From Corynebacterium bouchesdurhonense (lineage in GTDB: Bacteria > Actinomycetota > Actinomycetes > Mycobacteriales > Mycobacteriaceae), in the NCBI RefSeq assembly GCF_900078305.2, contig NZ_LT546028.1, forward strand, positions 876,570 through 940,569: a stretch of DNA of 64,000 bases, written 5' to 3'. Positions 9,291-17,703 of the stretch are shown here, piece after piece. A program made the translations under genes and the position numbers. The stretch's first letter is position 1, and each line of letters starts with the position of its first letter. Under the pieces are notes generated by a model. That model worked only from the letters and a program-made list of their open reading frames with translations, was not told where the DNA came from and did not search any database.

Positions 9291-9856
9291 TGACCGAGCC
9301 GAACAACTACACCGAGGGCAACGTCGCCGACGACTTCGTGGCCGACGCAGCCGACATCGACGCTGCGACCGCCGCGACCGAGGAGTTCAACTACACCATC
9401 GGTGACGCCATCGCTCCCGAGGTCGACGAGACTGAGGCTGCGGCGACCGCCGAGCCGGCGCAGCTGCACGAGGGCCCGATCCAGACCGTGGGCCGCCGCA
9501 AGCGCGCCATCGCCCGCGTGACCGTCGTCGAGGGCGAGGGCAAGATCACCGTCAACGGCCGCGACTTCGAGGACTACTTCCCCAACAAGCTGCACCAGCA
9601 GGACATCCTGACCCCGCTGACGCTGCTTGAGCGCGAGGGCCAGTTCGACATCAAGGCCAACATCGCCGGCGGCGGCCCGACCGGCCAGGCCGGTGCCCTG
9701 CGCCTGGCAATCGCCCGCGCACTCAACGTCTACAACCCGGCGGAGCGCCCGACCCTGAAGAAGGCCGGCCTGCTCACCCGTGACGCCCGTGCCGTGGAGC
9801 GCAAGAAGGCTGGTCTGCACAAGGCCCGCCGCGCGCCGCAGTACTCCAAGCGTTAA
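9290..9856 (+). CDS. rpsI: 30S ribosomal protein S9 with acidic N-terminal extension
   Basis: 188 aa. The S9 core starts near residue 63 ([14 protein letters not shown]) and ends with the conserved basic tail RRAPQYSKR that reaches the decoding centre. The ~60-residue Asp/Glu/Ala-rich extension before the core is typical of corynebacterial and mycobacterial S9. Coupled to rplM by TAATG and followed by a terminator-like hairpin. Confidence 0.98.
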   Translation: MTEPNNYTEGNVADDFVADAADIDAATAATEEFNYTIGDAIAPEVDETEAAATAEPAQLHEGPIQTVGRRKRAIARVTVVEGEGKITVNGRDFEDYFPNKLHQQDILTPLTLLEREGQFDIKANIAGGGPTGQAGALRLAIARALNVYNPAERPTLKKAGLLTRDARAVERKKAGLHKARRAPQYSKR

Positions 9857-9872
9857 TCCGCTCACGCTCACG

Positions 9873-9917
9873 CCGCCCCCTACGTGCACCTCCTCCGGTG
9901 CCCGCAGGGGGCGGTGG
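9873..9917 (+). terminator. Probable terminator of rplM-rpsI
   Basis: CCGCCCCCT (9873-9881) pairs with AGGGGGCGG further right, enclosing a second small stem GCACC/GGTGC. The T-run is weak (TGGTGTTTGG). Confidence 0.6.
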
Positions 9918-9953
9918 TGTTTGGTGCGGGGGTGGGTGGCGGCGTGAAGGGGA

Positions 9954-9967
9954 GCGTCGAGAAGCAA
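9954..9967 (+). repeat. Dispersed 14-bp motif, 13/14, intergenic
   Basis: GCGTCGAGAAGCAA upstream of glmM, over the presumed -35 region. Confidence 0.85.
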
Positions 9968-9992
9968 AAGCCCTCGGGCATAATGGACACCC

Positions 9993-11336
9993 ATGACTCG
10001 ACTTTTTGGAACGGACGGCGTGCGCGGGCTGGCCAACGAGGCGTTGACGGCGCCGCTGGCGATGAAGCTGGGCGCCGCAGCCGCGACCGTGCTCACCCGC
10101 GACCGGGCCTCCGGGCGGCGCCGGCCGATGGCGCTGATCGGGCGCGACCCGCGCGTCTCCGGCGAGATGCTCGCCGCGGCGATGGCGGCGGGCATGGCAT
10201 CCAAAGGCGTTGACGTGCTGCGTGTGGGCGTGATCCCCACCCCCGGGCTGGCCTTCCTCACCGACGACTACGGCGCGGACATTGGCGTGATGATCTCCGC
10301 CTCCCACAACCCCATGCCGGACAATGGCATCAAGTTCTTCTCGGCAGGGGGCAAGAAGCTTCCCGACGATCTCGAGGACGAGATCGAATCGGCCATGCAC
10401 GAGCTGTCTGAGACCGGCCCCACCGGCACCGCCATCGGCCGCGTCATCGAGGAGGCGGTCGACGCGCAGGACCGCTACCTGGCGCACCTGAAGGCGGCAG
10501 TGAGCGCCGACCTGAGCGGCATCAAGGTGGTGGTGGATTGCGCCAACGGCGCAGCCTCCGACGTGGCGCCCAAGGCGTACGCCGCCGCCGGCGCAGATGT
10601 GACCGCGATTTTCAACACGCCCAACGCCTTCAACATCAACGACGGCTCCGGTTCCACCCACATGGAGCAGATCCAGCAGGCCGTGGTCGAGCACGGCGCG
10701 GACCTGGGCCTTGCGCACGACGGCGACGCGGACCGCTGCCTGGCCGTGGACGCGGAGGGCACCATCGTGGACGGCGACCAGATCATGGCCATCCTGGCCA
10801 CGGGCATGCAGGAGCGCAACGCCTTGCACGACAACACCCTGGTGGCCACCGTGATGAGCAACCTGGGCCTGAAGCTGGCCATGCGCGAGCACGGCATCGA
10901 GATCAAGGAGACGGCGGTGGGGGACCGCTACGTGCTCGAGGAGCTGGGGCGCGGCGACTACTCGCTCGGGGGCGAGCAGTCTGGGCACGTGGTGGTGCCC
11001 GCGCACGCCACCACCGGCGACGGCACCCTGACTGGCCTGATGCTGATGGCGCGCATGGCGGAAACCGGGAAAACGCTGCGCGAGCTCGCGGGCGTGATGA
11101 CCGTCCTGCCGCAGGTGCTGATCAACGTGCCGGTGTCCAACAAGGGGGCAATCATGGAGGCCGAGGAGGTGCAGACCGCGATCCAGCAGGCGGAGGCGGA
11201 GCTCGGGGATTCCGGCCGCGTCCTGCTGCGCCCGTCCGGCACCGAGGAGCTGTTCCGCGTGATGGTGGAGGCGGCCGAGGAAGAGCACGCCCGCAAGGTG
11301 GCGGGCCGCCTTGCCGCGGTGGTCGCCGCCGTGTAG
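9993..11336 (+). CDS. glmM: Phosphoglucosamine mutase
   Basis: 447 aa, family length. Converts glucosamine-6-phosphate to glucosamine-1-phosphate for UDP-GlcNAc and peptidoglycan. Start FGTDGVRG, phospho-serine loop ISASHNP with Ser104, metal loop DGDADR, sugar loop GGEQSGH and phosphate-binding RPSGTE are all present. A CATAAT box at 9979-9984 lies eight bases before the ATG, so the transcript is probably leaderless. A 13/14 copy of the dispersed motif (9954-9967) covers the expected -35 area. Monocistronic, with an ECF-type promoter 45 bp downstream for the next operon. Confidence 0.97.
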   Translation: MTRLFGTDGVRGLANEALTAPLAMKLGAAAATVLTRDRASGRRRPMALIGRDPRVSGEMLAAAMAAGMASKGVDVLRVGVIPTPGLAFLTDDYGADIGVMISASHNPMPDNGIKFFSAGGKKLPDDLEDEIESAMHELSETGPTGTAIGRVIEEAVDAQDRYLAHLKAAVSADLSGIKVVVDCANGAASDVAPKAYAAAGADVTAIFNTPNAFNINDGSGSTHMEQIQQAVVEHGADLGLAHDGDADRCLAVDAEGTIVDGDQIMAILATGMQERNALHDNTLVATVMSNLGLKLAMREHGIEIKETAVGDRYVLEELGRGDYSLGGEQSGHVVVPAHATTGDGTLTGLMLMARMAETGKTLRELAGVMTVLPQVLINVPVSNKGAIMEAEEVQTAIQQAEAELGDSGRVLLRPSGTEELFRVMVEAAEEEHARKVAGRLAAVVAAV

Positions 11337-11380
11337 CGCCGGCTCCGACCGGGCGGGCGGAAAGTTTTTCGTCCGCCGAT

Positions 11381-11406
11381 GGAACCGGGGGGTGCTTGGG
11401 GGAGTC
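11381..11406 (+). promoter_or_regulatory. ECF-sigma-type promoter of the EspC-like operon
   Basis: GGAACC (11381-11386), 17-base spacer, GTC (11404-11406). The run CCGCCGATGGAACCGGGGGG is identical to that upstream of the WXG100 pair, and an A/T-rich AAAGTTTTTCG segment precedes it as at the other site. This links the three-gene operon to type VII secretion by regulation. Confidence 0.6.
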
Positions 11407-11467
11407 TGAATACGTGCAACCGTTTTCAGACCGGGCCGCGCGCGGCCCCGAGCACATGGGGGAGACT

Positions 11468-11782
11468 ATGGACGCTTTCGAGGGGCCCGACCTCGACACC
11501 ACGCAACTGCGGGCGCACTACGGATCGGCTATTGACGCCTACGAGTCCGCCGCCCGCGCACTCGACCGCAACCGGGTGCCGGTTGCGCCCGCCGCGTTCG
11601 GCGCGGGCTTTACGCAGGAGGGCGCGCGCATCGCCGCGGCGCTCGACGAGCTGCACGAGGCCACGCACGATTTCCTCGCGGTGCGCACGCAGAATTGGCG
11701 CAGCATTGTGGAGCTCTCGCACGTGGTTGAGGGCGCCGACGCCGATTCGGCCGGTGAGCTCGGCGGGGTGAGCGGGCTGTGA
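11468..11782 (+). CDS. EspC-like / ESX secretion-associated small protein
   Basis: 104 aa from ATG 11468, preceded by GGGGGAG; an in-frame ATG at 11456 is possible. All-helical and about the length of WXG100 and EspC proteins, starting LDTTQLRAHYGSAIDAYESAARAL with a long second helix (ALDELHEATHDFLAVRTQNW) but no WXG turn. This resembles the ESX-1 secretion-associated EspC family; that assignment is by pattern, not proof. The stop overlaps the next GTG start (GTGA). It is driven by a copy of the esx promoter, which supports a type VII role. Confidence 0.6.
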   Translation: MDAFEGPDLDTTQLRAHYGSAIDAYESAARALDRNRVPVAPAAFGAGFTQEGARIAAALDELHEATHDFLAVRTQNWRSIVELSHVVEGADADSAGELGGVSGL

Positions 11783-13656
11783 GCGTGATCATTACCGCAG
11801 TAGCGTCGCGCGCCCCCAAGGACGAGGTGGTGGCGCAGCTTCACCGCCAGGTTACCGAGGTGAGCCGCCTGGTCACGGTCGCGCCGGGCGCGGGCGCGTC
11901 GACGAAGGCGCAGGCGCGCCTGCTTGGCGACGATATCTGTAAACACCTTTCCCACTTCAGCGGCATGGACCTGGGGGACTTCAACGGGGCCTCGCGCAAT
12001 CTCGGCGACGAGGGGTTCGGCGCCGCCCAGTTCGACGCCGCCCAGTACGGCGCCGCGGCCTGCTACCCCGCGTCAGCCGGGCGCTGGTTGTCCTCCATCG
12101 GGGCGGTCGCGCGCGACAAGCGGGATGCGGAGGCGGAGCAGCAGTTCTTCGTCGAGGCGCGGGGCACCGGCGAGCAGATGCGCGCATGCTCGCGCGCCGT
12201 GGACAAAGTGTTCGGCGCGACGGCGGTGGCCGTCGGCCTCATCCTCGAGGCGCCACTTCGGCTGCTGAGGATGACGCTGGGTGCAGGCGTTCCGCAGCTG
12301 GTGAAGATGGCGGCGGAGATGGCGGTGGCGGGCCTGCGCGCGGCTGCCGAGGCGGTAAAGGACGGCGTGGAGACGGTGCGCGCGATCCTCGGGCGCATCG
12401 CCGAGCGCATCGGCGCGGCCGCGTGCCGGCGCCCGGCGCCGCCCGTCGGCTATGACGGCGGTAAGGGCGGTAAGGGCGGTAAGGGTGCGGAGAGCGCGGA
12501 GGGCACGGAGCGTTGCACGGGGCACCCGCCCGGTGACGGCACCCGCGTCACCCCGCCCGCCGCCGGCCCGCCTGTGGCGCCGCCAGCCGGTGGCACGCCC
12601 CCCGCCCCCGCGCCTGTGTCCGAGTGCCCGGGCCCGGCTGGTCCGGCTGGTCAGGCTGGTCCGGCTGGTCCGGCGCAGGCCGCGGCCGGTGCGCAGGCAC
12701 CGGTTTCCGCGGCGGGTGCGGGCACGACCCCGGCCGCGGCGGTGCCGCAGGTGCCACAGGTGCCGCAAACGCCGCAGGCACCAGCTGTGCCGGGCCCCGG
12801 TGGCGCGCCGGGCGTGAGCGTGACATCCGCGCAGACGCCCGCCGCCCCCGCGGCGACGACGGTGCCGCCGGCGGCCAGCCGAACCGACCTGCCGGGCTCC
12901 GCCGACGCCGCCGCCCGATCCGGTGCTGCCCCGGCGCGCACCGGCGGCGCCCCCTCGTACGAGAGGCTCTGCCGGTGCGCTGGGCCTGAGCCGCAGGCGC
13001 CGGGGGCCGTGCAGGCGCCGGGGGAGAACGGCGCGGCACCGGAGGCGCCCGCGAACCGGGTGGACGGCGCGGCAACGGGCGAGCGCCTGCCCCAGCGGCC
13101 GAGCGGTGCCGCCGAGGGCCGCGGGCTCACCATCACGTTCGACTTCACCCTCGAGGCGACGGTCAACGCGTCGCTCGGGTGCCTCGACGGCGGCGTGGCG
13201 GAGCTGTTCCGCACGGCCGGCGCGGGGGAGGGGTTGCGGACGATCATCGGGCCGTGGGCGCAAAGTGGGGCGACTGCCGTGATGGGCGGCATCGAGCACC
13301 TCCGAAACCGCATCCACGAGATCCTCGCCTGCCCGGGCGGCGGTGGGGAGCCGCCCGCGCCGCCAGCGCCGCCCGCACCGCCGCCGAGTGAGCCGTGCCC
13401 CGCGCCGCCGCCGCCGGCGGACACGGTGCCAGCGCAACAGCAGGTTGCCGCCCCGCCGCCAGAGCTCGCACGCGTCCCGGAGCCCGCCCCGCCGGCGGAG
13501 AAGGTGGCGCATGTTGCGGCGCAGGGGGCGGGGAATGGTGGGCAGGGGGCGTCGACAAGCAAAGGGCCCGAACCTGCACTAAGCTCTGGGGCGCACGCGC
13601 GCATTGAAGGAAAAGGCAGCGCAACGTGGGGGATTAAGAAAGCGGGGCAGTGGTAG
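11779..13656 (+). CDS. Large Ala/Pro-rich protein of unknown function, putative ESX partner or substrate
   Basis: 625 aa, family not recognised. The N-terminal ~215 residues are helical with a PPE-like flavour: a mixed helix region, then a hydrophobic amphipathic stretch around 145-180 (VGLILEAPLRLLRM). Next come GGKGGKGGKG, a 200-residue Pro/Ala/Gly stretch with collagen-like GPAGPAGQAGPAGPA units, a second folded segment about 450-525 (LTITFDFTLEATVNASLGCLDGG to ILACPGG), and a Pro-rich tail. No signal peptide or clear membrane anchor is visible, consistent with export through a non-Sec route, but that is inference. Coupled at both ends by start/stop overlaps. Contains an exact copy of the dispersed motif at 13549-13562. 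Confidence 0.6.
   Translation: MSVIITAVASRAPKDEVVAQLHRQVTEVSRLVTVAPGAGASTKAQARLLGDDICKHLSHFSGMDLGDFNGASRNLGDEGFGAAQFDAAQYGAAACYPASAGRWLSSIGAVARDKRDAEAEQQFFVEARGTGEQMRACSRAVDKVFGATAVAVGLILEAPLRLLRMTLGAGVPQLVKMAAEMAVAGLRAAAEAVKDGVETVRAILGRIAERIGAAACRRPAPPVGYDGGKGGKGGKGAESAEGTERCTGHPPGDGTRVTPPAAGPPVAPPAGGTPPAPAPVSECPGPAGPAGQAGPAGPAQAAAGAQAPVSAAGAGTTPAAAVPQVPQVPQTPQAPAVPGPGGAPGVSVTSAQTPAAPAATTVPPAASRTDLPGSADAAARSGAAPARTGGAPSYERLCRCAGPEPQAPGAVQAPGENGAAPEAPANRVDGAATGERLPQRPSGAAEGRGLTITFDFTLEATVNASLGCLDGGVAELFRTAGAGEGLRTIIGPWAQSGATAVMGGIEHLRNRIHEILACPGGGGEPPAPPAPPAPPPSEPCPAPPPPADTVPAQQQVAAPPPELARVPEPAPPAEKVAHVAAQGAGNGGQGASTSKGPEPALSSGAHARIEGKGSATWGIKKAGQW
13549..13562 (+). repeat. Dispersed 14-bp motif, exact
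   Basis: Inside the Ala/Pro-rich protein gene; gene reads ASTSK. Confidence 0.9.
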
Positions 13657-13925
13657 TGGACTTTCTGGAATTTGCAGAGATGTATCAGCGCCGGACGGCG
13701 AAGCGGATGCAGGACTTTGAAGCCTTGGTGGCGGAGACGCAGCGCAAGATGGAGGTCGCCGCGAAGCAGCAGGCGATTTCGCGCGAGATGTATCCGCAGC
13801 GCCAGCCCATGCCGGTGGCGCGCGGCGAATACGGCATGCCGCGGCGCAAGGACCGCTCGAAGGGGCAGGTGCAATCCGTGCTGCGGCGGGAAGGCCCCGG
13901 CGGATACGGGCCCGCCAGCAGCTAA
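13650..13925 (+). CDS. Small basic hypothetical protein, third gene of the ESX-linked operon
   Basis: 91 aa from GTG 13650, overlapping the stop of the preceding gene; GTG 13656 is an alternative. Residues 1-45 are predicted helical and charged (FLEFAEMYQRRTAKRMQDFEALVAE), and the second half is basic and Pro/Gly-rich (YPQRQPMPVARG, RRKDRSKGQ). No family recognised. The operon position suggests a chaperone or co-substrate role, which is conjecture. Confidence 0.6.
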   Translation: MVVDFLEFAEMYQRRTAKRMQDFEALVAETQRKMEVAAKQQAISREMYPQRQPMPVARGEYGMPRRKDRSKGQVQSVLRREGPGGYGPASS

Positions 13926-13940
13926 CCGGCCTACGCGCGG

Positions 13941-14795
13941 CTAGAACAGGGAAAACGCGCTGTTGTCGCGCGACAGGCCGGCGGCCTTGGCCAGTTTGTC
14001 TCCGGTGAGGGACTCGACGTTCTTGCCGGAGGCCTCCGGGTCGGAGAACGCCGCGTACTTCTTCTCGTCGGCGAGCTGGTGGAGGAGGAAGCCGGTGACC
14101 AGGCCGCGCACCGTGGTTTGGTTCTTGCGGTCCGACTTGCCCAGGCCCAGCAGGCGCCAACCGAGGCTGTCCTCGGAGAAGCCCTCCTGGTCGCCCTTCT
14201 TCACGGTGCGGTAGGCCGCCTTGCCCGCCCAGTTGTACGCCAGCTTGGCCGGGTTGCCGGGGGAAAACAGCGCGTCCGCGTCCTCGCCGGGGCCGATGAT
14301 CAGGCCCGGCAGGAAGAGGTTGCGGGCAGCCTCCACAGCGGAGGGCGCCACGTTGGAGGGGTAGATTGCCGCGACCGCGCCCACCTTCTCGTTGTCCACC
14401 GCGGACAGCACCGCCGCGCCGCCGCCCATGCCGTGGCCCACCAGGCCGAGCTTGTTGGGGGAGACGGTGATGTTGCCGTTGCCGATGCGCACACCGGCAG
14501 CGATCTGCAGCGCCGTCTCGAGGTCCGCTGCGAAGCCTCGGTGGTCCGGGTTCAGGCCGGTTTCGGTGTCCGGCGCGACCACCACGATGCCCCAGCTGGC
14601 CAGGTGGCGCAGCGTGGACTCGTAGGCGCTGATGTCGCGGCGCCAGTCGTGGCCGAAGGCGACTGCGGGCAGGTCGCGCCCCTTAGCCGGGGCATACACC
14701 TTGCCCGGGAGACCCGTGTAGCCGAGGTCGCCCTCCATCACGTGGTGCGGGCCGCGGTTGGACAGATCCGAAAGTTGCTTCAAGTTCGCAGACAC
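13941..14795 (-). CDS. Alpha/beta-hydrolase-fold protein lacking the nucleophile serine
   Basis: 284 aa, similar in layout to dienelactone-hydrolase and polyester-hydrolase-like proteins: FGHDWRRD near residue 48 (oxyanion region), IVVVAPDTE, then the nucleophile elbow at 119-125. The elbow reads G-H-G-M-G with Gly122 (codon GGC) where the family has Ser. With no Ser, Cys or Asp at that position the protein is probably not a conventional hydrolase, though it may keep a binding or scaffolding role. No signal peptide. Convergent with the ESX-linked operon and divergent from the membrane protein gene at 14884. Confidence 0.75.
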   Translation of the reverse strand: MSANLKQLSDLSNRGPHHVMEGDLGYTGLPGKVYAPAKGRDLPAVAFGHDWRRDISAYESTLRHLASWGIVVVAPDTETGLNPDHRGFAADLETALQIAAGVRIGNGNITVSPNKLGLVGHGMGGGAAVLSAVDNEKVGAVAAIYPSNVAPSAVEAARNLFLPGLIIGPGEDADALFSPGNPAKLAYNWAGKAAYRTVKKGDQEGFSEDSLGWRLLGLGKSDRKNQTTVRGLVTGFLLHQLADEKKYAAFSDPEASGKNVESLTGDKLAKAAGLSRDNSAFSLF

Positions 14796-14883
14796 GCGGG
14801 AGAGTCTACTTCATCGCGCGGCGCGGGAGCCGCGGAGAAGCGGGGCTTCTTCCCGCGTTGGGGCATGGTCTAGGGTGGCTTGC

Positions 14884-15540
14884 GTGCTCGGCGCGCTCTC
14901 CCTCGCTTTCATTGACTCGATCAACTTGCTACTTATTGCGGTGGTCGCGGCGGTTGGGATTGTGTCGCCGCGCGGGGGGCGCTACGCCGCGACGACCGGG
15001 CTGCTGATCGCGGGCGACTGGCTGGGCGTGGCGGGGCTCGCGCTGGTGATGCTGGTCATCTTCGACGGGCTCGGCCCTGTGGTGCAGCGGGTGGTGGAGG
15101 GGCCGATCTTCGGGCTTCTGCTCATCGCCACCGGCGTGGTCACTGCCCTGCTGGCGGTGCGTGGCGGCGATAATTCGGCGCTGGTCGAACGCATTTTGCG
15201 GCCGCTGCGCACGCCGTCGGCGCTCACGGTGGCCACCGGCTTCGTGCTCGGCGTGATCCAGTCCGCCACCTCGGCGCCGTTTTACGGCGGGCTCGCGCTG
15301 CTGTCCGCGTCCGGGGTGGGGGCGGCGGCCCGGTACGCCGCGATTCCGCTCTACGCCACGGTAGCGCTCTCCCTGCCCACCGCCGCCGCGCTGCTGGTCG
15401 GGCTTGTGCGCCGCGCCCCGGACAGCGCCGCGGGCCGGGCGTTCGACTGGGCTCGCGCGAATCCGGGCACCGTGTCCTCGGCGGCGACGTGGGCGGTGGC
15501 CGCGCTGCTCACCCTGCTCGGCGTCGTGCACCTGCTGTAG
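14884..15540 (+). CDS. Predicted six-helix membrane protein, GAP/LysE-like transporter
   Basis: 218 aa from GTG 14884; GTG 14875 is also possible. TAGGGT at 14871-14876 lies seven bases before the chosen start, fitting a leaderless message. About six membrane helices and the motif ALSLAFIDSINLLLI near the N-terminus recall the DS(L/I)NP-type first helix of GAP/Sap and cadmium/LysE-type exporters. Substrate unknown. It lies just upstream of alr and separate from the t6A genes. Confidence 0.6.
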   Translation: MLGALSLAFIDSINLLLIAVVAAVGIVSPRGGRYAATTGLLIAGDWLGVAGLALVMLVIFDGLGPVVQRVVEGPIFGLLLIATGVVTALLAVRGGDNSALVERILRPLRTPSALTVATGFVLGVIQSATSAPFYGGLALLSASGVGAAARYAAIPLYATVALSLPTAAALLVGLVRRAPDSAAGRAFDWARANPGTVSSAATWAVAALLTLLGVVHLL

Positions 15541-15574
15541 GCCGCGGCGGCTTACGGGTGCACAATGGGGCACC

Positions 15575-16672
15575 ATGCACATCCTGTCCGCGCGCATTGA
15601 CCTCAACGCAATCGCCCGCAACACCGCCGCTTTGAAACGGCGTGCCGGCTCGGCGGAGCTGGTGTGCGTGGTCAAGGCGGACGCGTACAACCACGGCGTC
15701 GAGCGCTGCGTGCCGGTGATGGAGGCGCACGGGGCGGACGCGTTCGGGGTGGCCACGCTCGCGGAGGCCCGCCAAGTGCGCGCGCTGACCAACAAGCCGG
15801 TGATTGCGTGGCTGTGGTCGCCCACCGAGGAGGTGCCGGAGGGGGTTGAGCTCGCGGTGCCCACGTTCGAGCATTTGCGCATGCTTATCGACGCCCCCTT
15901 GAGCCCCACCATCTACCTCAAACTGGACACCGGCATGCACCGCTCCGGCTTCGACGAAGAGCAGTGGGGCGAGGTGTTCGCCGAGGCGGCGGCCGCGGAG
16001 GCGGCGGGAAAGGTGCGGGTCGCCGGGCTGATGAGCCACCTCTCCCACGCCGATGCCCCGGGCGAGCCATACACCTCTACCCAGGGGGAGCGGTTCCGCG
16101 CCGCGATCGCCCGCGCCCGCGCGGCGGGCCTGAACCCGGTGCGCAACCACCTGGCCAACTCGGCCGGGACGTGGTCTCGCCCCGACCTGCACTTCGAGCA
16201 GGTGCGCCCCGGCATCAGCCTGTACGGCTTCGACCCGGTCCCCGGCGAGGATCACGGGCTCGCGCAGGCCATGAGCTGGGTCGCGACCGTGCTGGCGGTG
16301 AAGCGCGTCGGCGAGGGAGATCCGGTGAGCTACGGGCTGACGTGGCGGGCGCCGGCGGCGGGTTACACCGCGCTGGTGCCGGCCGGCTACGCGGACGGGG
16401 TGTCGCGCGCGTGGCAGCCGCACTTGGAGGTCACGCTCGGCCGGCGGCGCTACCCCGTGGTGGGGCGGGTGTGCATGGACCAGATGGTGGTGTGGCTGGG
16501 CGCCAACGAGCACGGCGTGCGCGCCGGCGACGAGGCGGTCATCTTCGGCCCTGGCGGCGTGTCCGCCACGGAGCTCGCCCGCCGCGTGGGCACCATCGAC
16601 TACGAAATTGTGTGTGCGCCGAAGGGCCGCACGCGGCGGGAATACATCGAACTGGAGGGGTCAGCTCAGTGA
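15575..16672 (+). CDS. alr: Alanine racemase
   Basis: 365 aa, PLP-dependent, makes D-alanine for peptidoglycan. PLP-lysine is Lys34 in VVKADAYNHG; the second catalytic residue is Tyr253 in VSYGLTW; RPGISLYG (212-219) binds the PLP phosphate. The ATG at 15575 follows CACAAT (15561-15566) by eight bases, again leaderless-like. The stop overlaps the GTG of tsaE. Confidence 0.97.
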   Translation: MHILSARIDLNAIARNTAALKRRAGSAELVCVVKADAYNHGVERCVPVMEAHGADAFGVATLAEARQVRALTNKPVIAWLWSPTEEVPEGVELAVPTFEHLRMLIDAPLSPTIYLKLDTGMHRSGFDEEQWGEVFAEAAAAEAAGKVRVAGLMSHLSHADAPGEPYTSTQGERFRAAIARARAAGLNPVRNHLANSAGTWSRPDLHFEQVRPGISLYGFDPVPGEDHGLAQAMSWVATVLAVKRVGEGDPVSYGLTWRAPAAGYTALVPAGYADGVSRAWQPHLEVTLGRRRYPVVGRVCMDQMVVWLGANEHGVRAGDEAVIFGPGGVSATELARRVGTIDYEIVCAPKGRTRREYIELEGSAQ

Positions 16673-17154
16673 CACCGGAATTTCCCGCGGAGGGTAGCCG
16701 CGTCTGCCCCACGGCGGCGTCGACAAGGCAACTGGGCGCGGAGTTGGGGCGCGCGCTGGAGGCGGGTGACGTGGTGGTGCTCGACGGGCCGCTCGGCGCC
16801 GGCAAGACCACGTTCACCCAAGGCATCGCCGAGGGGATGGGCGTGCGCGGCCGCGTGACCAGCCCCACCTTCGTCATCGCCCGCGAGCACCGCCCGCTCG
16901 GCGATGGCCCCGCCCTGATCCACGTGGACGCCTACCGGCTCATCGGCGAAGGATCCTTCGGCGACCCGCTGGGCGAGCTCGACGCCCTGGACCTCGATAC
17001 CGGCCTCGATGCCGCGGTAGTGGTGGCCGAGTGGGGCGGCGGCCTGGTCGAGCAGATCGCGGAGCGCTACCTGTTCGTGCAGCTGGACCGCGAGACGCTG
17101 GTGCGCGAGGACGCCGAATCGGAGGGGCGGATCATCTCTTGGCGCGCCGGGTGA
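16669..17154 (+). CDS. tsaE: tRNA threonylcarbamoyladenosine biosynthesis ATPase TsaE
   Basis: 161 aa from GTG 16669, overlapping the alr stop. Walker A GPLGAGKTT at 40-48, then SPTF and the HVDAYRL segment typical of TsaE. Partner of TsaB-TsaD in making t6A37 on ANN-decoding tRNAs. A version of the dispersed motif with one inserted G (16717-16731) encodes AASTRQ near the N-terminus, before the family core. Confidence 0.93.
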   Translation: MTPEFPAEGSRVCPTAASTRQLGAELGRALEAGDVVVLDGPLGAGKTTFTQGIAEGMGVRGRVTSPTFVIAREHRPLGDGPALIHVDAYRLIGEGSFGDPLGELDALDLDTGLDAAVVVAEWGGGLVEQIAERYLFVQLDRETLVREDAESEGRIISWRAG

Positions 17155-17193
17155 GCTGCGTGAGGCGGGCCGGGGGAAGGTAGGGTAGAGCGC

Positions 17194-17703
17194 ATGCTCA
17201 AACTTTCGAACTCCCAGCGCAAGTGGCTTGTGCTCGCCGTGGTGGCCTGGCTGATTATCCTCGCCGGCCTGATCTTTATCCCGATGACCCGCCCCGCGGA
17301 CTCCCGCGAGGCGCAGGTCGCGCCGACGAACTCGCTGGCTACCACCATGCAGAGCGTCAGCCGTACGGGCGGCGCCTCGGTGGCGCAGCTGGTCAGCCCG
17401 GCGCGGGTGTACGACGCGGAGCAGTTCGCCGGCTACACCACCCTCTGCCCGGGCGAGCCTGAGCAGCTCAAGCAGGCGAAGCTCGAGGCTTTCGAGCTCA
17501 CCGACAACGCCCCGGACCTTGACGGCGCGTACGGCTACATGGTGCTGCTGCCGCAGGACCAGACCGCGCCGGTGGTGCTGGACCAGGTTGCCCTGAAGGA
17601 CATCGACATCTGCACCCTGCCGCAGTCCGACAGCTACCAGCTTGATTACGCGCTGCCGTTCTTCTACACCGACGGCCACTGGGCGCTCGGGATCAACCAG
17701 TAA
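17194..17703 (+). CDS. Conserved corynebacterial membrane-anchored protein, function unknown
   Basis: 169 aa. One N-terminal membrane helix (about 11-30, WLVLAVVAWLIILAGLIFI) and an extracytoplasmic domain with two Cys (TLCPGE, IDICTLP) that could form a disulfide. TAGGGT at 17181-17186 lies seven bases before ATG, suggesting a leaderless start. The last base of its TAA is the first of the tsaB ATG. It is embedded in the t6A operon; no family with known function is recognised. Confidence 0.75.
   Translation: MLKLSNSQRKWLVLAVVAWLIILAGLIFIPMTRPADSREAQVAPTNSLATTMQSVSRTGGASVAQLVSPARVYDAEQFAGYTTLCPGEPEQLKQAKLEAFELTDNAPDLDGAYGYMVLLPQDQTAPVVLDQVALKDIDICTLPQSDSYQLDYALPFFYTDGHWALGINQ

Noticed and set aside
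11921..11934. GCGTCGACGAAGGC as a further copy of the dispersed motif
   Set aside because: Only the GCGTCGAC core agrees; SalI-type GTCGAC sites are frequent in this GC-rich DNA, so core matches alone were not counted.
12464..12680. CRISPR-like or minisatellite array
   Set aside because: The GGTAAGGGC and CCGGCTGGT units are short coding repeats (GGK and GPA) within the Ala/Pro-rich gene, with no spacers.
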